Positions 23,420-36,215 of a stretch of DNA of 64,000 nt are shown piece after piece; the stretch's first letter is position 1; each line of letters starts with the position of its first letter. Below the pieces are notes generated by a model. That model was not told the origin of the DNA and made no database searches. It saw only the letters and a program-made list of their open reading frames with translations. The DNA is from Climacium dendroides. Its lineage: Eukaryota > Streptophyta > Bryopsida > Hypnales > Climaciaceae. The translations under genes and the position numbers were made by a program. The stretch lies in NCBI GenBank assembly GCA_950106755.1, contig OX467083.1, positions 50,110,555 to 50,174,554 of the forward strand. The letters run 5' to 3'.

Positions 23420-24510
23420 ACTATTGGATTGATCCCATTGCATGCATGAGATAAGTGCAAGGAGAACATCCTAAAATCAATCCACAACCAACAATACTTG
23501 TGCATAAGTAGGTTAATAAGTTGTTAAGTTATTGGTCTAAAAAAATTATATTATGCTATACAACATTGTTAAACTACATGATCCTCCATTCCATGTTAGG
23601 GAAAAATGGATCATTCCTCTATAGATACCTTGGACCTACATGTTGAGTGGAAATCAAGAGCTAGTATTGATCCATTCATAATATTATGTTGGAGGCTTCC
23701 TCCTTTCAAAGGAGAAAAAGAATGGCCCCTTGCTTTGGTCATTAATTTTATACAATGCTATAAGCCTTCTATAGAGGGAAGAGGGGTTTCCTTACATGTT
23801 TAAAGAAAGAAGTAAAAGCATGCCTCCTATTCTAGACCATTCATTTTGTAAAATCACTTCTATTTAATTTGGGGTACTTGATTCCAAATTTGAAATTAGA
23901 ATTTTTCAAATTTTGTCATCCTTGTTAAAAAAATTATTTTTGTATTTTTTTCCAAGATGAAAAGTTAAAGTAGAGCTCCAAATTATTGTCTTGGGAAGAT
24001 TGCTAGAAGTACTAAGGAATATGTACTCACAATCAACCCCACTAAAAATGAGATACCTATATTTGACCCAAAAGTGTCATTTTTCCATAGATATTGATTA
24101 CACAAAATGTGCTTAATCAAAACATGAAAGTTTATGATAGTCTACTATTGGTTTTGGGTACATTGAGAGATTTTTCTTCAAAAATTCATAACTTATTCAT
24201 TTGATGTCTAAACATTACATGCAAAAGTGTACTAGAACCCTATTTTAGTTGCCAATAAGATCTAATGAAAATCATCTTTGTTTAATAATAGTAACTATGC
24301 TTTGTTGTAATTAGTGTCAAGTATAGGTATGTATAGCTTAGTACATAAGAGTTCGTCTACTACTGTACCCAAGTATCAAGATCAACATTTCATGCCAAAT
24401 CAAATTTGATAAAAGCTGAAATTAGGGATAATCCTTCACATTTCGTGTTTTCTCCATACATTTTTTTAAGAAAATAAGTTTCCTAATTACATCAACTTAA
24501 TAATTGACAT
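23420..24510. other. AT-rich non-coding stretch
   Basis: No supported gene. The ORF at 23606-23803 has no recognisable content. Confidence 0.4.
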
Positions 24511-24555
24511 AATCAATGACATAGTCTACTATGTCATTGATTATCAATGACATAG
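24511..24555. repeat. Perfect 14-bp inverted repeat plus a third direct copy
   Basis: AATCAATGACATAG (24511-24524), a 4-nt loop, its exact complement (24529-24542), then another direct copy starting at 24543. Confidence 0.8.
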
Positions 24556-24681
24556 TAGACTTGAGCGTATGTTGGTAGAGACTTTGTGTAGTTTGTTGAA
24601 ATGAGTTAAGGTAGAACAATTCAATGTTGTTAGTCACCCAATCCCGACATTTAATGGACCCTCCCATTACCACAATCTTAG

Positions 24682-24838
24682 CAACCCTTTAAGGTTGGCT
24701 TTCCATGTGGAGTCAGGGGCCGGTGGAGCTTGCCGATCATCAGTCAAATGAGCATCCTAGAAAAACAGGATGTCCATTTGACTGATGGTCGATAGGCTCC
24801 ACCAACCTTTGACTCCGCATGGAAGACTGCCCTTTGGC
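24682..24838. repeat. Long imperfect foldback, miRNA-precursor-like
   Basis: About 75 bases on each side pair around a short loop near 24761-24765. Blocks such as CATCAGTCAAATG on the left match CATTTGACTGATG on the right, and TCCATG-GGAGTCA matches TGACTCC-CATGGA. Scattered mismatches give the look of a plant miRNA precursor or an old MITE. No terminal signature or target duplication was identified. Confidence 0.65.
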
Positions 24839-27800
24839 ATCATGACAATGCACTTGAAGAGAGGACATATCAATGTGTGGTTTTAACACAGATCTACCCA
24901 TGCTTTACTACCTTTGTCCCAACAACCTTTGAAAAGCCATAGAAAAAATCATTTCTTGTCTGAATGTCTTGATTCTACTTGCAATTGGCTTCTCCTCTCC
25001 AACTTTTCAATCTTTTGGAAAATATATGTGAGTTGACAAATAGCTTCTCCAAGGGTACCTAGAGGGCAAGTCTGGGTGGTAATAGGCTGACCTCATATCC
25101 AGGATGTATCCGGTATCATGGCACTGGATATTATACTCTGGAACCAGGTATCCAATACATACAGGATCCAATATGGTCAACCTGGATGAGAACTGTGTTT
25201 TGGATGAAAGTTTGACACGGTCCTTCCAAGCATGTTAATGAAAAGTATGACGTGTCACTTTGATCCACCTCCGTTATTTGCAGTCCCACCGTCATCCAGA
25301 CGATTTTCTGTTCCCTCAGGAACATGACCCTGAAAGTAATCCTTAAGGTAGGAGCACCTAATAACTGTCAATTTAAGGGTGATGCCTATTAATAAACATC
25401 CAAAAAAATTATTGGACCCTACCAGCAAGAGAAAAAGAATTCTTATGCACTTTCAAATGTATTATTTGGACATTGTAAGAATAAGTAGTGAATTTTTAAA
25501 GAGCCAATTGTACATGCACTTAATACCAACACCATAGGGCTAATGTACATCCTTATAATCACATATATTCACTTCCTAAGATTTTTTAGGATTTTAGAAG
25601 TGGCAGTTATGGGTACAGTGACAGTTATGGGTGTTCCTACCTTAACTCTTAAAGGATGAAGGGGTGACCTTAGAAATCATCCGTTTTCATTATCATGGGA
25701 ATCATTGCCTTAAGAAATAGCAAAAACACTCATTGGAAGTCAAACTCTTGTAGAAGACCTTCCCTTTTCACAACAAAAATAGTTACACTTTTGTCCTACT
25801 AAAAGGATTCCAGGTCATCCATCAAACGTCAAACGTCCGTGCCGACATTTAAAGGCTAAAGGACCATAAGCCCACCAAGTAGCTTATGCAATTCATTTAG
25901 GAGTTACGAGAGGAGATAAGAAGAAAGAAAAGTCACAATTCCATTGCTGTGAATTTGCTTAAAATTTGGGGAACAAATGAATGTCTCAAGTGCAAATTAC
26001 AGAATGTTTTTCCTTTGGCAATATCTTTGTCTTTGACACTCTTGTTAGTTCACCTCACATTTTTCTATAAATAAAAAATATGGTAGAATATGATGAAGTA
26101 GACGTTAAAAAGGATGATTGAAAGTAATTTAGGGAATTGTAAGTATAGGGTAGAGTAGTGTAAAGAATCCCCAAAAAATTGGGCAAATGCTAAAAATATT
26201 TTTTCGGATTAATGTTATCTTTTCACTTCACAAAAATTTAATTTTTTGAAAAATAAAATTTCTAAAACTTTGGCATTTATTTTTAGAATTGTTTTTTACT
26301 AACTTTGCCCTACACCTATGGTAGTTTCTCTTCTTTCTATTTAGGCTTTGCATTGGCTTCAATCTATGTTGCGTGATTACACCCTACACTACATACATAC
26401 CTTCAGTTGTAAAAAGAATAGTACAAATATTATAGACGAGGTTGTTCAAGATGTCCCATTATGGATTTGAAATACATTTTAATCTCTACAACATTGCAAG
26501 TTTCAAAGGTATTTTTAAAGTCAAACATTGGTTTTCTTTTCATGGTTTTCTTATTTCGATTGTTATTAAGTTCAACTAAGAAAATACAGTTCCTATATTC
26601 TAATTTTTATTCCATATTAAAAATTTCAAAAATGATTAAATTATATATTTTTTTACCCTTTGAAATTATTATCTTAATGATGTAAAAATATACTACTTTT
26701 GAACTTATTCTATTTAATTTGAGTTGAAGAAGTATAACAAGTTTTCGCATTGTTTATTACTATCAACTTCTTCTTTTTCTTAAATTTTCATGTTGGTCTA
26801 GGTATATTTGAAATTGCTTGGAATTTATTGAAGCTTTATTTAAGGAAAACCATATAAATTTTGGTTTGATGTTCATAAATATAAATAATTGGAGACAAAT
26901 CCTATATTTAAATTATTACATGGAAAAATATTGAATTTTTGAAATGAATATTTCATTTTTTATAGAAACTCAATGGAGTTTGATGGTGAAGAGAGATGAT
27001 TTATCATTTAAAATTTATTGTTTTGTATTTGCTTACATTTAAACCTTGGATGTTCCTAGTCCTTTCATGCAAAGTCAAAATAGTAATCTCATGAAATAAT
27101 TTGATTATGGGAATTTATAAAAAAGTAAATCAAAAAAATTTCCTTGGATAAATATCTATATTTTCTACTAATTTGGGGATTTTTCAATTATTAGAAAAAA
27201 TAATGACATTGGTTTTATTTTTTAAATTTTCATATTTGTTGCCATTTGAGTCTCTTTTAAAACATGATTCTTTTGGAAGAGGTGAAAATGCTAATGAAGA
27301 TCCAAATGATTTGATTTTTGTAACAAGTTTGATTTTGATTTTGATTTTGAAACTTGAAAAATAATCCTATTGAAGTTTTTAGTTTGGTCTTTGTCACAAA
27401 GAACTACAATATGATATAAAATGCTCAATATTTGGAACATTTTTAATTTAAAACTTTTATTTTAAAACTAAAAACTAAGCTTGATGATTTTCAATTTTTA
27501 ATGAAAATTTGAGGGAAGAAAACTCATATTTAAGGTGACAAAGTAGCTAGACAAAAAAAAAGCATCTACTTGTGTGAATGCCTTAGACATCAAAGGGTTA
27601 TAAAAATGCAAATGCAAATGCAAATAAAATGCTTTTAGCCAATTTATTGAGCAAAATATATTGACTCTCTTTTAATTATTTTAAAGGAACTTAGGACAAA
27701 ACCACTCATGTATAAACATAACTATTTTTTCTTGGATTTAAAAAAGTTGTATTAAATTTTATTTAAAATCTATTCTAACTTATTGAAACTTGTTATATTT

Positions 27801-29635
27801 AATGTTTTTGCAAACATATTTCAACAGAAATTTGCCAAAAGAATCATATTGAATTTCTTGTTTTTTTTAGAAAAATTCTATTAAAGATTGTTTAATAATG
27901 AAATCTAAAATCTACAAAAAGGTATATGTGTTATAATACAAAAATGCTTTTGTATTGGTGGGTGGAGTGCATTCAATTATTTTAGCTTTTTAGAGCTAAT
28001 GGAAGAGCAAAGTGTGATCCCTATTTTAATGTTTTAGGCGTCTTACAAAAATATTTTATTGACCATTTTTATAATTAAAGGGGTTGTATATTCAAATTTT
28101 TTAATTCAAAAGACCTAATAATAATTCCTAGGACCTTGAAATGTGAAAACCATAAGATGTGACTTTTCCATAAATAATGCCTAAATTAAATTGTTTAGGT
28201 GGGAAATACATTGACAACTTATAACATGTTGATTATTTCAATGTCCATAAAGATTCTACTATTCGTAGAAGAAAAATGAGAAGAATTGCTCAAATTATTA
28301 ATTTCAACTAGAAATGCTTGAAAAAAAACTATCAAGTTTGTAAATAATCCTCAAAAGAGTTAGAAAGGATAAAAATAAGATAATATTATGACTTAAATTA
28401 TCATGGATAATCCACACTTGATCCTACCAAGGGCTAGTTTCCACTATGTTTTAAGTCTTGTATTTAAACCCTAAGTTAAGTTGAGCAAAATAAAGATGGT
28501 GGCTCACACTTTATATTCCATTTATTTCTTTGTATATAATATTATAATAATACTAAATCAAGCATCATTTTAGACTAATTTTATCTACAAATTTGTCCCT
28601 TGCATACTGTATGTAAAAAACTATCCCCAAAATGAATTTTTAAATTTCTTAACCCATGTTTTGACATATATTTGCTATATAATATTATATGGAGTATATG
28701 AAAAAATTTGGGACTTAAAGAGTTGGGACTTTCTCTTCACACTAAAAAACTCCAAATTCCATAGTGAATATGTTTTATTCACCTCCTACAACCTAAGCAG
28801 CAATTGAAATTTGGTCTTAAATTAGGTTTTGAAACATGTCCTAAGTTTTAAGCCCAACAAAAGGTATAAGACTCAAAGCCTCCAAATTTCTGCCAATAAA
28901 CTAATTATTCCTAAACTATTTTTTAAGATTTGAGGTTGTACATTTTAGGTGAAAATTTGTAGGAGTTGGTTTTAGAAATAGGTCACAATTAGGTGTGGTT
29001 ACTTTGATGCTTAATAAAATTTCAATACCTTTAGATTTAAGTAATTTGACTTTATCTTCCAATGACATTCTAGAATATCTTGTGCATTATTAACTATTAA
29101 AACAATTTTCTTTTGAGCAATCAAATTAAGAAGATTAGAGTGTATGAATAGAAAAAACTATAATTTCACTTGATTTAAGATAACTAAACCTGCACAACCA
29201 ACCCTATAAGAGTCTCATTGTAATTCCTACTATTATACTCTGTAACATTTTAGTTTTCATTGGATCTTGTGGGCATTTGAAAGACAAATCTAGATTCTAT
29301 TAGTGAGTGTATTTTGAACATCTTAAGAACAAGCAAAGAATTTTTCAAAGTGCTTATTATAAATGGACTAGATAATGCTTGAGAGTCAGGAGGCTCGAGA
29401 GCATTATGGGACTTAATGCTAAATTTAATAGTTCATCACAATCATCCATATCTATACTTTTTGCAAATCTAAGGGTGTAGAAAGAGGGTGTGCTTTATGA
29501 GTTATAATACTTTTTTGACAAATCATTGGAATGGTGAGAAATCTACCTTCAAAATGGACTTGGCATTATATACCCAAATCCACCCTTTGCTCTCTTGTTT
29601 TAAAAAAGTACGTTCTTGTTTGGAATGTATACATT
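24839..29635. other. Long AT-rich gene-poor stretch
   Basis: Nearly 5 kb without a supported gene, RNA or paired repeat. TTAACTCTTAAAGGA near 25642 resembles the ends of the TIR family seen at 16873, but unpaired. Short ORFs at 26461-26685 and 27173-27364 are hydrophobic or low-complexity products of AT-rich DNA. Confidence 0.4.
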
Positions 29636-29745
29636 AGGGGTAGTTACACCTCCCTTGAGAAGCAAATTTTCTTGAAGAATGCAAAGTTGGTGAGAGAAAA
29701 GAAGAGCCAATGGAGAGCTATTATGCAAGAAGATGTGACACCCCT
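29636..29745. mobile_element. Short MITE, copy 1 (AGGGG-GTCACACC family)
   Basis: A 110-bp element with ends AGGGGTAGTTACACCTCC and, other strand, AGGGGTGTCACATCTTC. Over its length it is the inverted homologue of 33522-33634, sharing AATTTTCTTGAAGAATG and GGTGAGAG blocks. Confidence 0.6.
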
Positions 29746-31123
29746 TTTGAACGTGAGCAATATAAATTTTTTTGTTGGAGAACAAGATTCACTATTAGAC
29801 GGCATGGAATGTAGGTGGTGCAGGCATCCTTAAAGTCGAACAGAATTGGGAGTGCATCAAGCAAGCAATAATAGCATTTTAGGAAGAGTGAAAAACCGTA
29901 GAAGAAAACTTTCTTCAACCCATTTCTTCACCTCCTAAGTAAAAGAATGGCACTTCAAAATCCTCAGAGAATGAGAGCTTTGCAAACCATAGACAACCAC
30001 ATAGAGAGCACCATGTCTCAATTCCAAAGAATTCAGCTTGGGGTGAAGAAGGTGTGGCTACCCTTATTGTAGGCAGGTCAGTTTGTCAACAGGTTTTCTT
30101 CCTCCCTTACAATGCACAAATTTGCCTCAAAGTTATTATTAACTTTGATGGTCTGCAGAAATACTCTTCAGAGTGACCGCCAAATTGAGTCAAACTAACA
30201 TACTGGGATTCAACCAAGTTAGCTTGAATGTTTTTTGATAGCAATGATGCAAACTCCCGATGAAGTCCTCTGTTAAGCACTGCCAGCATATGTTAACTCT
30301 CGGTGCACCAGACCGACGTTGACAATCTGCATCGCCACTAAGTTGCTGGGATTCAACGACCCAATTACACAGACTGGGGAGAATCGTCGAAGCCACCACG
30401 GACTCAATTCGTGAGTAAATGCAAGCTGCGAGGCGACGCGGACCTGCAATCAGCCATCGTGGACCAGCCTGTGACGAAGCCAGCGGCTCCAAGTGCAAAT
30501 ACCTGGAAGTTGGAGAAGACTATTAATAATAGTAGGAAAAACACATGGAGAGTACTGTGCATACATACATCTGAATTATTAACAACTTATCGTGGTCATG
30601 ACGCGACGTCACATCCGTCCGTCGCTGGTGCGTGCTGGCCTGATGGCGGGCCTTCGGTCTTTGAGAGATATTTAACTCACCCCTGGACACGCGTCCCCCC
30701 TTGGTTAACCTTTGCCTTCCAGAAGGGCCCATCGAGGGAGCGTCTTATAACGCTTGCTCAGCTTCTGCTTCGCTGTGTAAGGTAAAGTAACCGTGCCTGT
30801 GCATCGCAACAGTATTAAGAGTTCTAGAGGTCTTCCGAACCTTCAACTGAACCGGCGCAGATCGATCCGCGAAAAGTCAGACTCTGTTGCAATCCTCACG
30901 TGTTCGCGCTCTCACAACCAATCTCGCATGAGCTTTCGTCAATTGTCGTCAGAGTCGTCGTCTCCATTATCTTCACTAGCTGTGCTACAGTGCCGAGCGC
31001 ATTCGGCCCATCCGACTGGCTGCCCGAGTTAGCTTCCTCGGTTCGATTGCGGTAATTGCCACCCAGTTTCGCTAGTTCAATCCCAATCTTCAGGAAGGCG
31101 TGTAGATGTGTCGAGGCAGTGTG
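29746..31123. other. Upstream region of the AP2/ERF gene
   Basis: The base composition shifts from AT-rich to balanced near 30000 and stays so through the AP2/ERF gene, as expected for a genic island. Several small overlapping ORFs (30107-31032) have no recognisable domain, and I do not call them. This stretch probably holds the promoter and distal control sequences of the gene at 31357. Confidence 0.4.
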
Positions 31124-31130
31124 TATATAA
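31124..31130 (+). promoter_or_regulatory. TATA box of the AP2/ERF gene
   Basis: TATATAA lies 227 bp upstream of the chosen ATG in a balanced-composition region. That leaves room for a 5' UTR of about 200 nt. Confidence 0.6.
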
Positions 31131-31356
31131 GGAGGGTTCATAGTTTTGTTCTTTTCTGTGATTGAGTGTCGTTCTTCTTCTGAAGTTGAATTTGAAGCTG
31201 AAGCGTTGATTGCTTCAAGAAGCAAGCAAGTTCATTTCTGAACTGGCATTTGAGAAGCTTGGGTTGCGAGCGCTTTCGATCTCAATTGTTGTGCACAGCA
31301 GGTTGGTTCGTTCTGTGATTTTGGAAAGTCCTGAACTTGGAGGATTGGTCACGACC

Positions 31357-32226
31357 ATGGTAGAGAAGAACAGGAGCCAGAGATCTGCGACGGAGGTTAG
31401 GGCGGCAGCAGCAGGATCGCGACATTACTTAGTGAAGAAGGAGCCTAAAAGCGTGGGGAGCCCCAAGTACCGAGGGGTTCGCATGCGGCAATGGGGGAAG
31501 TGGGTGTCCGAGATTAGGGAGCCGAACAAGAGGTCGCGCATCTGGTTGGGGTCATTCCCCACGGCAGAGATGGCAGCTCGCGCTTACGACGCCGCTGTGG
31601 TGTGCTTGCGCGGCTCCACGGGCACTTTAAACTTCCCGGACTCACCTCCGAAGTCTCTCCCCGAATGCCACTCGCCCCGCGACGTGCAAGTCGCGGCCGC
31701 TGCGGCGGCTGCAGCGGCCGAGCCGTGCACCCCGGTCTCTCTCCACGTGAAATCCGAGGCGCAACCCCTTGATGTGCAGCTCAAGAGCATCAAGAACGAG
31801 ACGGAGATATCCCCCAAGTCGCACCAACGTCCCGCTGAGTCGGAAAATTCGGGCACTACCGGGGAGCGATCGCGGTCGAAAAACGCTGCGACCAAATCTG
31901 GGGTGACTGTCCAGGATGAGGAGCTCGATTGCACGGGCGAATCTTCTCCCCCTCCTGAAGAAGAAGGGGAAGAGGAAGAGGAGGAAGAAGAAGACTCCTT
32001 TGTGAGTTTGAAAGACGTGGAATTAGCGTGGGATGCTACCAAGTTTGACGACATCAACTTCCTGGATTTGGAGGATTTTCCAGCTTTGGAAGGGACCTCG
32101 AGAAAATTGTCGAAGTCGAATTCCGGTCGCAGGACTGTAAACTCACAGCAGTTTCAAAATTGTCGTCAACTGTCCGGCAAGTTTGAGCCCATGGAAGACC
32201 CTGTTTGCAACGTGTTTATGGTATAA
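31357..32226 (+). CDS. DREB-type AP2/ERF transcription factor
   Basis: Predicted 289-residue nuclear transcription factor, the only apparently intact host gene here. The start is the ACCATGG at 31355-31361, the first ATG of the frame in a strong context; the frame is open upstream without another ATG. A single AP2 domain spans about residues 38-95. It has the DNA-contacting YRGVRMR-WGKW start, WVSEIREP (Val and Glu at the positions typical of DREB rather than ERF subfamilies), [17 protein letters not shown] and LNFPDSPP. Members bind GCC-box or DRE elements and often act in stress responses (family knowledge). Downstream are an alanine run (about 113-121), a Ser/Glu-rich middle, an acidic run of about 12 Glu (201-212) and an aromatic-acidic segment near 230-245 that could activate transcription (inference). 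No introns are needed, as is usual for DREB genes. An AATAAA lies at 32666. Confidence 0.88.
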   Translation: MVEKNRSQRSATEVRAAAAGSRHYLVKKEPKSVGSPKYRGVRMRQWGKWVSEIREPNKRSRIWLGSFPTAEMAARAYDAAVVCLRGSTGTLNFPDSPPKSLPECHSPRDVQVAAAAAAAAAEPCTPVSLHVKSEAQPLDVQLKSIKNETEISPKSHQRPAESENSGTTGERSRSKNAATKSGVTVQDEELDCTGESSPPPEEEGEEEEEEEEDSFVSLKDVELAWDATKFDDINFLDLEDFPALEGTSRKLSKSNSGRRTVNSQQFQNCRQLSGKFEPMEDPVCNVFMV

Positions 32227-32665
32227 CTATTGATGCGCAAGGCTTTGCAATTCAATGATCGAGAGGTCACGGTTTTCGTGTTTCTAGTCCTCGAGCAAAA
32301 CCCATTTTCGGAATCATGCCTCCGAAGGTGCAGCCTGCGGAGGAACGTGGGCATGAATTCTCTTGATCCTCATTTTAGGGTTAGGATAGAGGTAGTGGAG
32401 ACAGAAGGTGGAGCTGGGGCTCGATTGTCTGTCTTCGTTACGAGGTTTTATGCAGCAGTGTAAATTTAATTTCATGCGAGTGTCTCTTGCAATCGATTTC
32501 TGTTGCAACATACATTTAGCTGTAGGATTTTGGAAAGTAGGAGTTTTGACACTGGATTGAACATCTTGAGTGAATTGCGCTCATGGAGCATTCACGCATT
32601 GTTCCGAGACTTGTATACTGTCGCGAGAGATGCCTCATTGCAAAGCGAAACGCTGAGAAAGTGCG

Positions 32666-32671
32666 AATAAA
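32666..32671 (+). terminator. Candidate polyadenylation signal of the AP2/ERF gene
   Basis: AATAAA 440 bp after the stop codon in an AT-rich context. Plant near-upstream elements are degenerate, so this is only a candidate. Confidence 0.35.
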
Positions 32672-33521
32672 TTTTTTGAAGCATCATACTCCTGATGCAG
32701 CACTAGTCACAAAACTACTTTTTGTGTCAAAGGCTCAAAACTGGATTTGATGTGGTTCGTTTCGTGAGCACAAAGTGCATTTAATGCTTGATTATGATTA
32801 CAAAATGTCGGGTTTTTTTTGTCACTTCACTACAGTTGTGAAAAATCATGTTCGGTCCCAACGAAGGAGTCCATCCGCTTTGGCTGAAATTTATCATCAG
32901 TACTTATAATTGAAGTTCCGTCGAACTGAACCCAATTCTGCATGAAGTGTAAATCTTCTGATATTCGAAGTCTTCATGTTGGTCATATTAGGGGTTGTCA
33001 CACCACTTCCGAAGCACAGTCCGGGGAGATTTTTAGCTTAACCGGCTAAAATCCTACATTTTCTGAGACCAAACGGTTGCTTGAAGCATTCTCTCGGCTA
33101 GACCTTTATAAAATAGAGAATATTCTCTGATTTTCCTCTTAAATGATTGGTTTTTTTCTGAAGATTTTGAAATCCATTCGGAAATTCTCAAAATCAACCG
33201 GCTAGCTTGTAACTAAATGCCGGTACTCCCCGTACATTGTTCCGAAGGCCTCCTCATTCTGCAATATCCTCCACGTGTCATGCGGGGAAAGGCGGGTCGC
33301 AGCTGGCAGAGGCGTCATTCTTCGACAATTTGGAGTGCCGTTTCTTCTCCTCCGCAGGTGAAGAAACGACACTTGTTCCTTTTTTCTTGAGGAAGATTTT
33401 ACTGTGGTCCTCCTTGATTTCACGGTAAAATTCGATCCAGTGACGGCAAACAGGTCCTTGATTTCACCGTGGTCCCACAGGCTCCCTCCTATTTTCATTC
33501 TCCACACAAGTTGCCTTCAAA
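32672..33521. other. 3' flank of the AP2/ERF gene
   Basis: No supported gene. At 32990 the word AGGGGTTGTCACACCACTTC is a third copy of the terminal sequence of the MITE at 33522-33634, same sense as an element left end. It could mark a larger related element spanning 32990-33634, flanked by ATT on both sides. Confidence 0.4.
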
Positions 33522-33634
33522 AGGGGCGTCACACCACCTTCATGCATGCCGCTTCCTCATTGGCTCCTTGTTCCTCTCACCTACTTCTCATTCTTCAAGA
33601 AAATTTGGTTCTTGGAGGTGGTGTGACAACCCCT
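33522..33634. mobile_element. Short MITE, copy 2 (AGGGG-GTCACACC family)
   Basis: A 113-bp element with ends AGGGGCGTCACACCACCTTC and, other strand, AGGGGTTGTCACACCACCTC. Inverted homologue of 29636-29745. It lies 1.3 kb after the AP2/ERF gene. Confidence 0.65.
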
Positions 33635-35610
33635 ATTGATTCTTATTTCACCAAATTGAGAATTCACTGATGGTTTGTCCGTGTCCAAAACGACACGCAA
33701 AAGAGAAGCTTGATTCCCCCGCCATTCTGCCAATTGGCAACAAGACCCAACCAAATTTAAAGACAATTGAATCCAAAGAAGTAAGAACTGTGCTCTGATG
33801 CTTTTCAGGATGTTTTTAAGTGCAAGCTTAGTTACCTTAATATCTCCAGCAAGCGTGCGAGAGATGGTGTACTTGTCACTGCCCTGATACACATGTCAGA
33901 GAGAGGATAAGAACTACCAACCTTGAATGAATTACAAACCCAGCACCTTTTCGTTGCACTTTTCCGGAAGGTCCGTCTTCTACACACTTCTCATGTCCTC
34001 ACTGTAGCACTGAATTCCAGCAACTACTTGCCGTACAAAGCGTGTGAAAGTTAACTACAGTGAGTGAGTGCGATACAGTCCACGAGATGGTGCTGGTGAT
34101 GATGGAGCTGGCGCTTGTTGGCACGGTTGATGGATAACTTCACTCGAAACTGTGAACCTTCTGCAATCAAGTTGCGCAATCTCCTGCCTGGGCTGGCTGG
34201 CTCAAGTTGCGCTGCCCCCACCTGGGACAGAGCAATGGATCCCGGCCACCACTGCAGCTTGAGGACGGAAGGAAAGCGCATTTCCATCCCCACCACCGGT
34301 ACCCATCCTTCCGTCGTACGCTAAAGGGGAATGCAAAATCAGCGGGACTGACTGACTGACACATCTGAAACTTGGACGCTTGCAAGGGAGGATCGCCCAG
34401 TCAGTTATCCGTCAATTGCGCTGCATAACGTACCTTAAATCCAGCTGCAAGCCCAAGTGGATGGGCCTGAACTGCCAACCAACGCCAACCCTCGACTGGG
34501 CTGGCTGGCTTTCATTTGTGTCAATTTATTTTTATATTTTTTATATTTTTTGAGACAAATGAAAGAAGAATTCATTGCCAAAGAAGAGAACAGGGAGGCC
34601 CCAGCCACAGGAGGCCTGGGGGACAGGACTGTGTCAATTTATTTGATTTTAAAATGGAATCAGAAAGCCAACCAGACAACGGCGGTCCCAGTTGCAGAAG
34701 CCGCGTGGGACACCAACAGCCAGACCTCACTCACTCACCCGCTAGGCTAGCTGCCAAGGCGCTGATGAGTCGAACTCCACAATATCCAGACCTATTGCCG
34801 CCTGCTTGGGCCCCTCACTCAATTAGAGCATCCCCACCCACGCTCCCTACACCTGGCCGGGGGACCAAGAGCCAAAACACCCTCACCGTGGCACTTGGCA
34901 CAATTTTCCGAGCATTGGGCACACCAAAAACTTCGATTCAACCCTTAGCAAGGAAGTTTGAACTGTGCCCAACATTGATGAATTGCTACAAGATTTTCAT
35001 GCAATTGTCCTCTAAAACATCAAGAACAAAATGAAGGGTTTTGCAACTACAAAAAATAACTGGATTTTTATTACATGGAACATTTGTGACTTGTGCTAAT
35101 TTGTGGGTTCACAATCGCTATGGACAAGTTGCAGCAATGACGCTAGCATGCGAGCCTAGAGCGGCGAGCTTGTGAGCTGCGAGCATAGGCCTTACAAGCG
35201 TGGAGCCCCAAAAATTGAAAAAAAAAACAAAAAAAATAAAAAAATAGAAAAATAGAAAAAATTCCAAAAACGACTTGTATTTTCTATTTATAGTAAATTT
35301 TGGGACCTATGACCAATGCACCTATAACCATGAATTTTATTAAAAAAAATTGTTTCAGTAATGACCATTTCAAATGTGAAAATTCCCTGAAACATTAGTA
35401 TATATTTAGTCATGTAGTTCCAAATCTATAATGCAAGTATGTATGCAATTACCAATCATTTATAGGAAAAAATATAATTAGTTTAGCAAAGAATACTCTA
35501 AAAAATATTTGGTGGACATTACCTAGCCTCCACTATAGCTGCTCTAGATGAACTCTTAAGACTTAGCTCAATATAGAGATTGCGCCCAACGGCATAATTT
35601 GGAGCCTCAC
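33635..35610. other. Non-coding stretch
   Basis: Balanced composition to about 35000, then AT-rich. ORFs at 34457-35034 are in three frames without domain content, so I call no gene. GGCTGGCTGGC-type words repeat near 34188 and 34500. Confidence 0.4.
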
Positions 35611-35680
35611 GGGATTCGAACCCGGGCCATCACATTACAATCTCATAGACCTCTCGCTAATATATTCCAACTTAATGGAG
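35605..35680 (-). other. tRNA-like sequence (tRNA pseudogene or SINE head)
   Basis: On the minus strand TAGCGAGAGG (35650-35659) resembles an internal A box and GGTTCGAATCCC (35611-35622) is a near-perfect B box. The spacing fits a tRNA or tRNA-derived SINE. A T-arm stem (CCCGG / CCGTG, weak) is present, but I could not build a convincing acceptor stem, so I do not call a functional tRNA. Confidence 0.4.
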
Positions 35681-36215
35681 TGATTACTAAAGTAAAATAA
35701 ATAAATATGATACACATAAGACATCTTCCTAGAAAATTGGTAAGCAACCCAAAAAAAGAAATAACATGGAAAAGTAAAGGAAATGAAAAGGAAAAAAAGG
35801 GGAGTAGAACTTAGTAAGCAGGGTACTAAATGATACAAAATAGAAAACTAAAATGAAATACAAGTACGAGTGGAGAAAAAAAAATAGTATGGATGTAGGC
35901 TAGGAAAAACATAAAAAAACATACAAGTGCATGATGAAACAAATGAAAGTCAATTTCAAGAAGAATGGAAACACCAATGGAAAACCAATGGGGAAAAAAG
36001 TGGAAAAAAATTAAAAACACAATTCAAAAAAAAGAAATGCAAACAAAAGAAGAACGAAATGAAAATGTCATTCATATTCATATTTCTATAACTACATTAT
36101 CACTTTCAATTGTAGTTTTGAAGCCTCTATTTTTCTTTTACTTTCCATAACTTCAATGGTATTTTAAATATATTAATATAATACCATTGAAATACATATG
36201 AACTTCTACACATGC
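35681..36215. other. A-rich non-coding stretch
   Basis: Purine-rich, A-run-rich sequence with no gene seen. It may hold the 3' flank of the minus-strand MULE gene. A short inverted pair around ATACCATTGAA/TTCAATGGTAT lies at 36150-36190. Confidence 0.4.

Noticed and set aside
30107..31032. Possible small genes upstream of the AP2/ERF gene
   Set aside because: Overlapping ORFs in both strands, no domain, no codon pattern; more likely promoter and 5' flank.
34457..35034. Overlapping ORFs of 97 and 172 codons
   Set aside because: No recognised domain, frames overlap, composition typical of non-coding sequence.
35605..35680. Functional tRNA gene
   Set aside because: Internal boxes are present but the acceptor and anticodon stems do not form.
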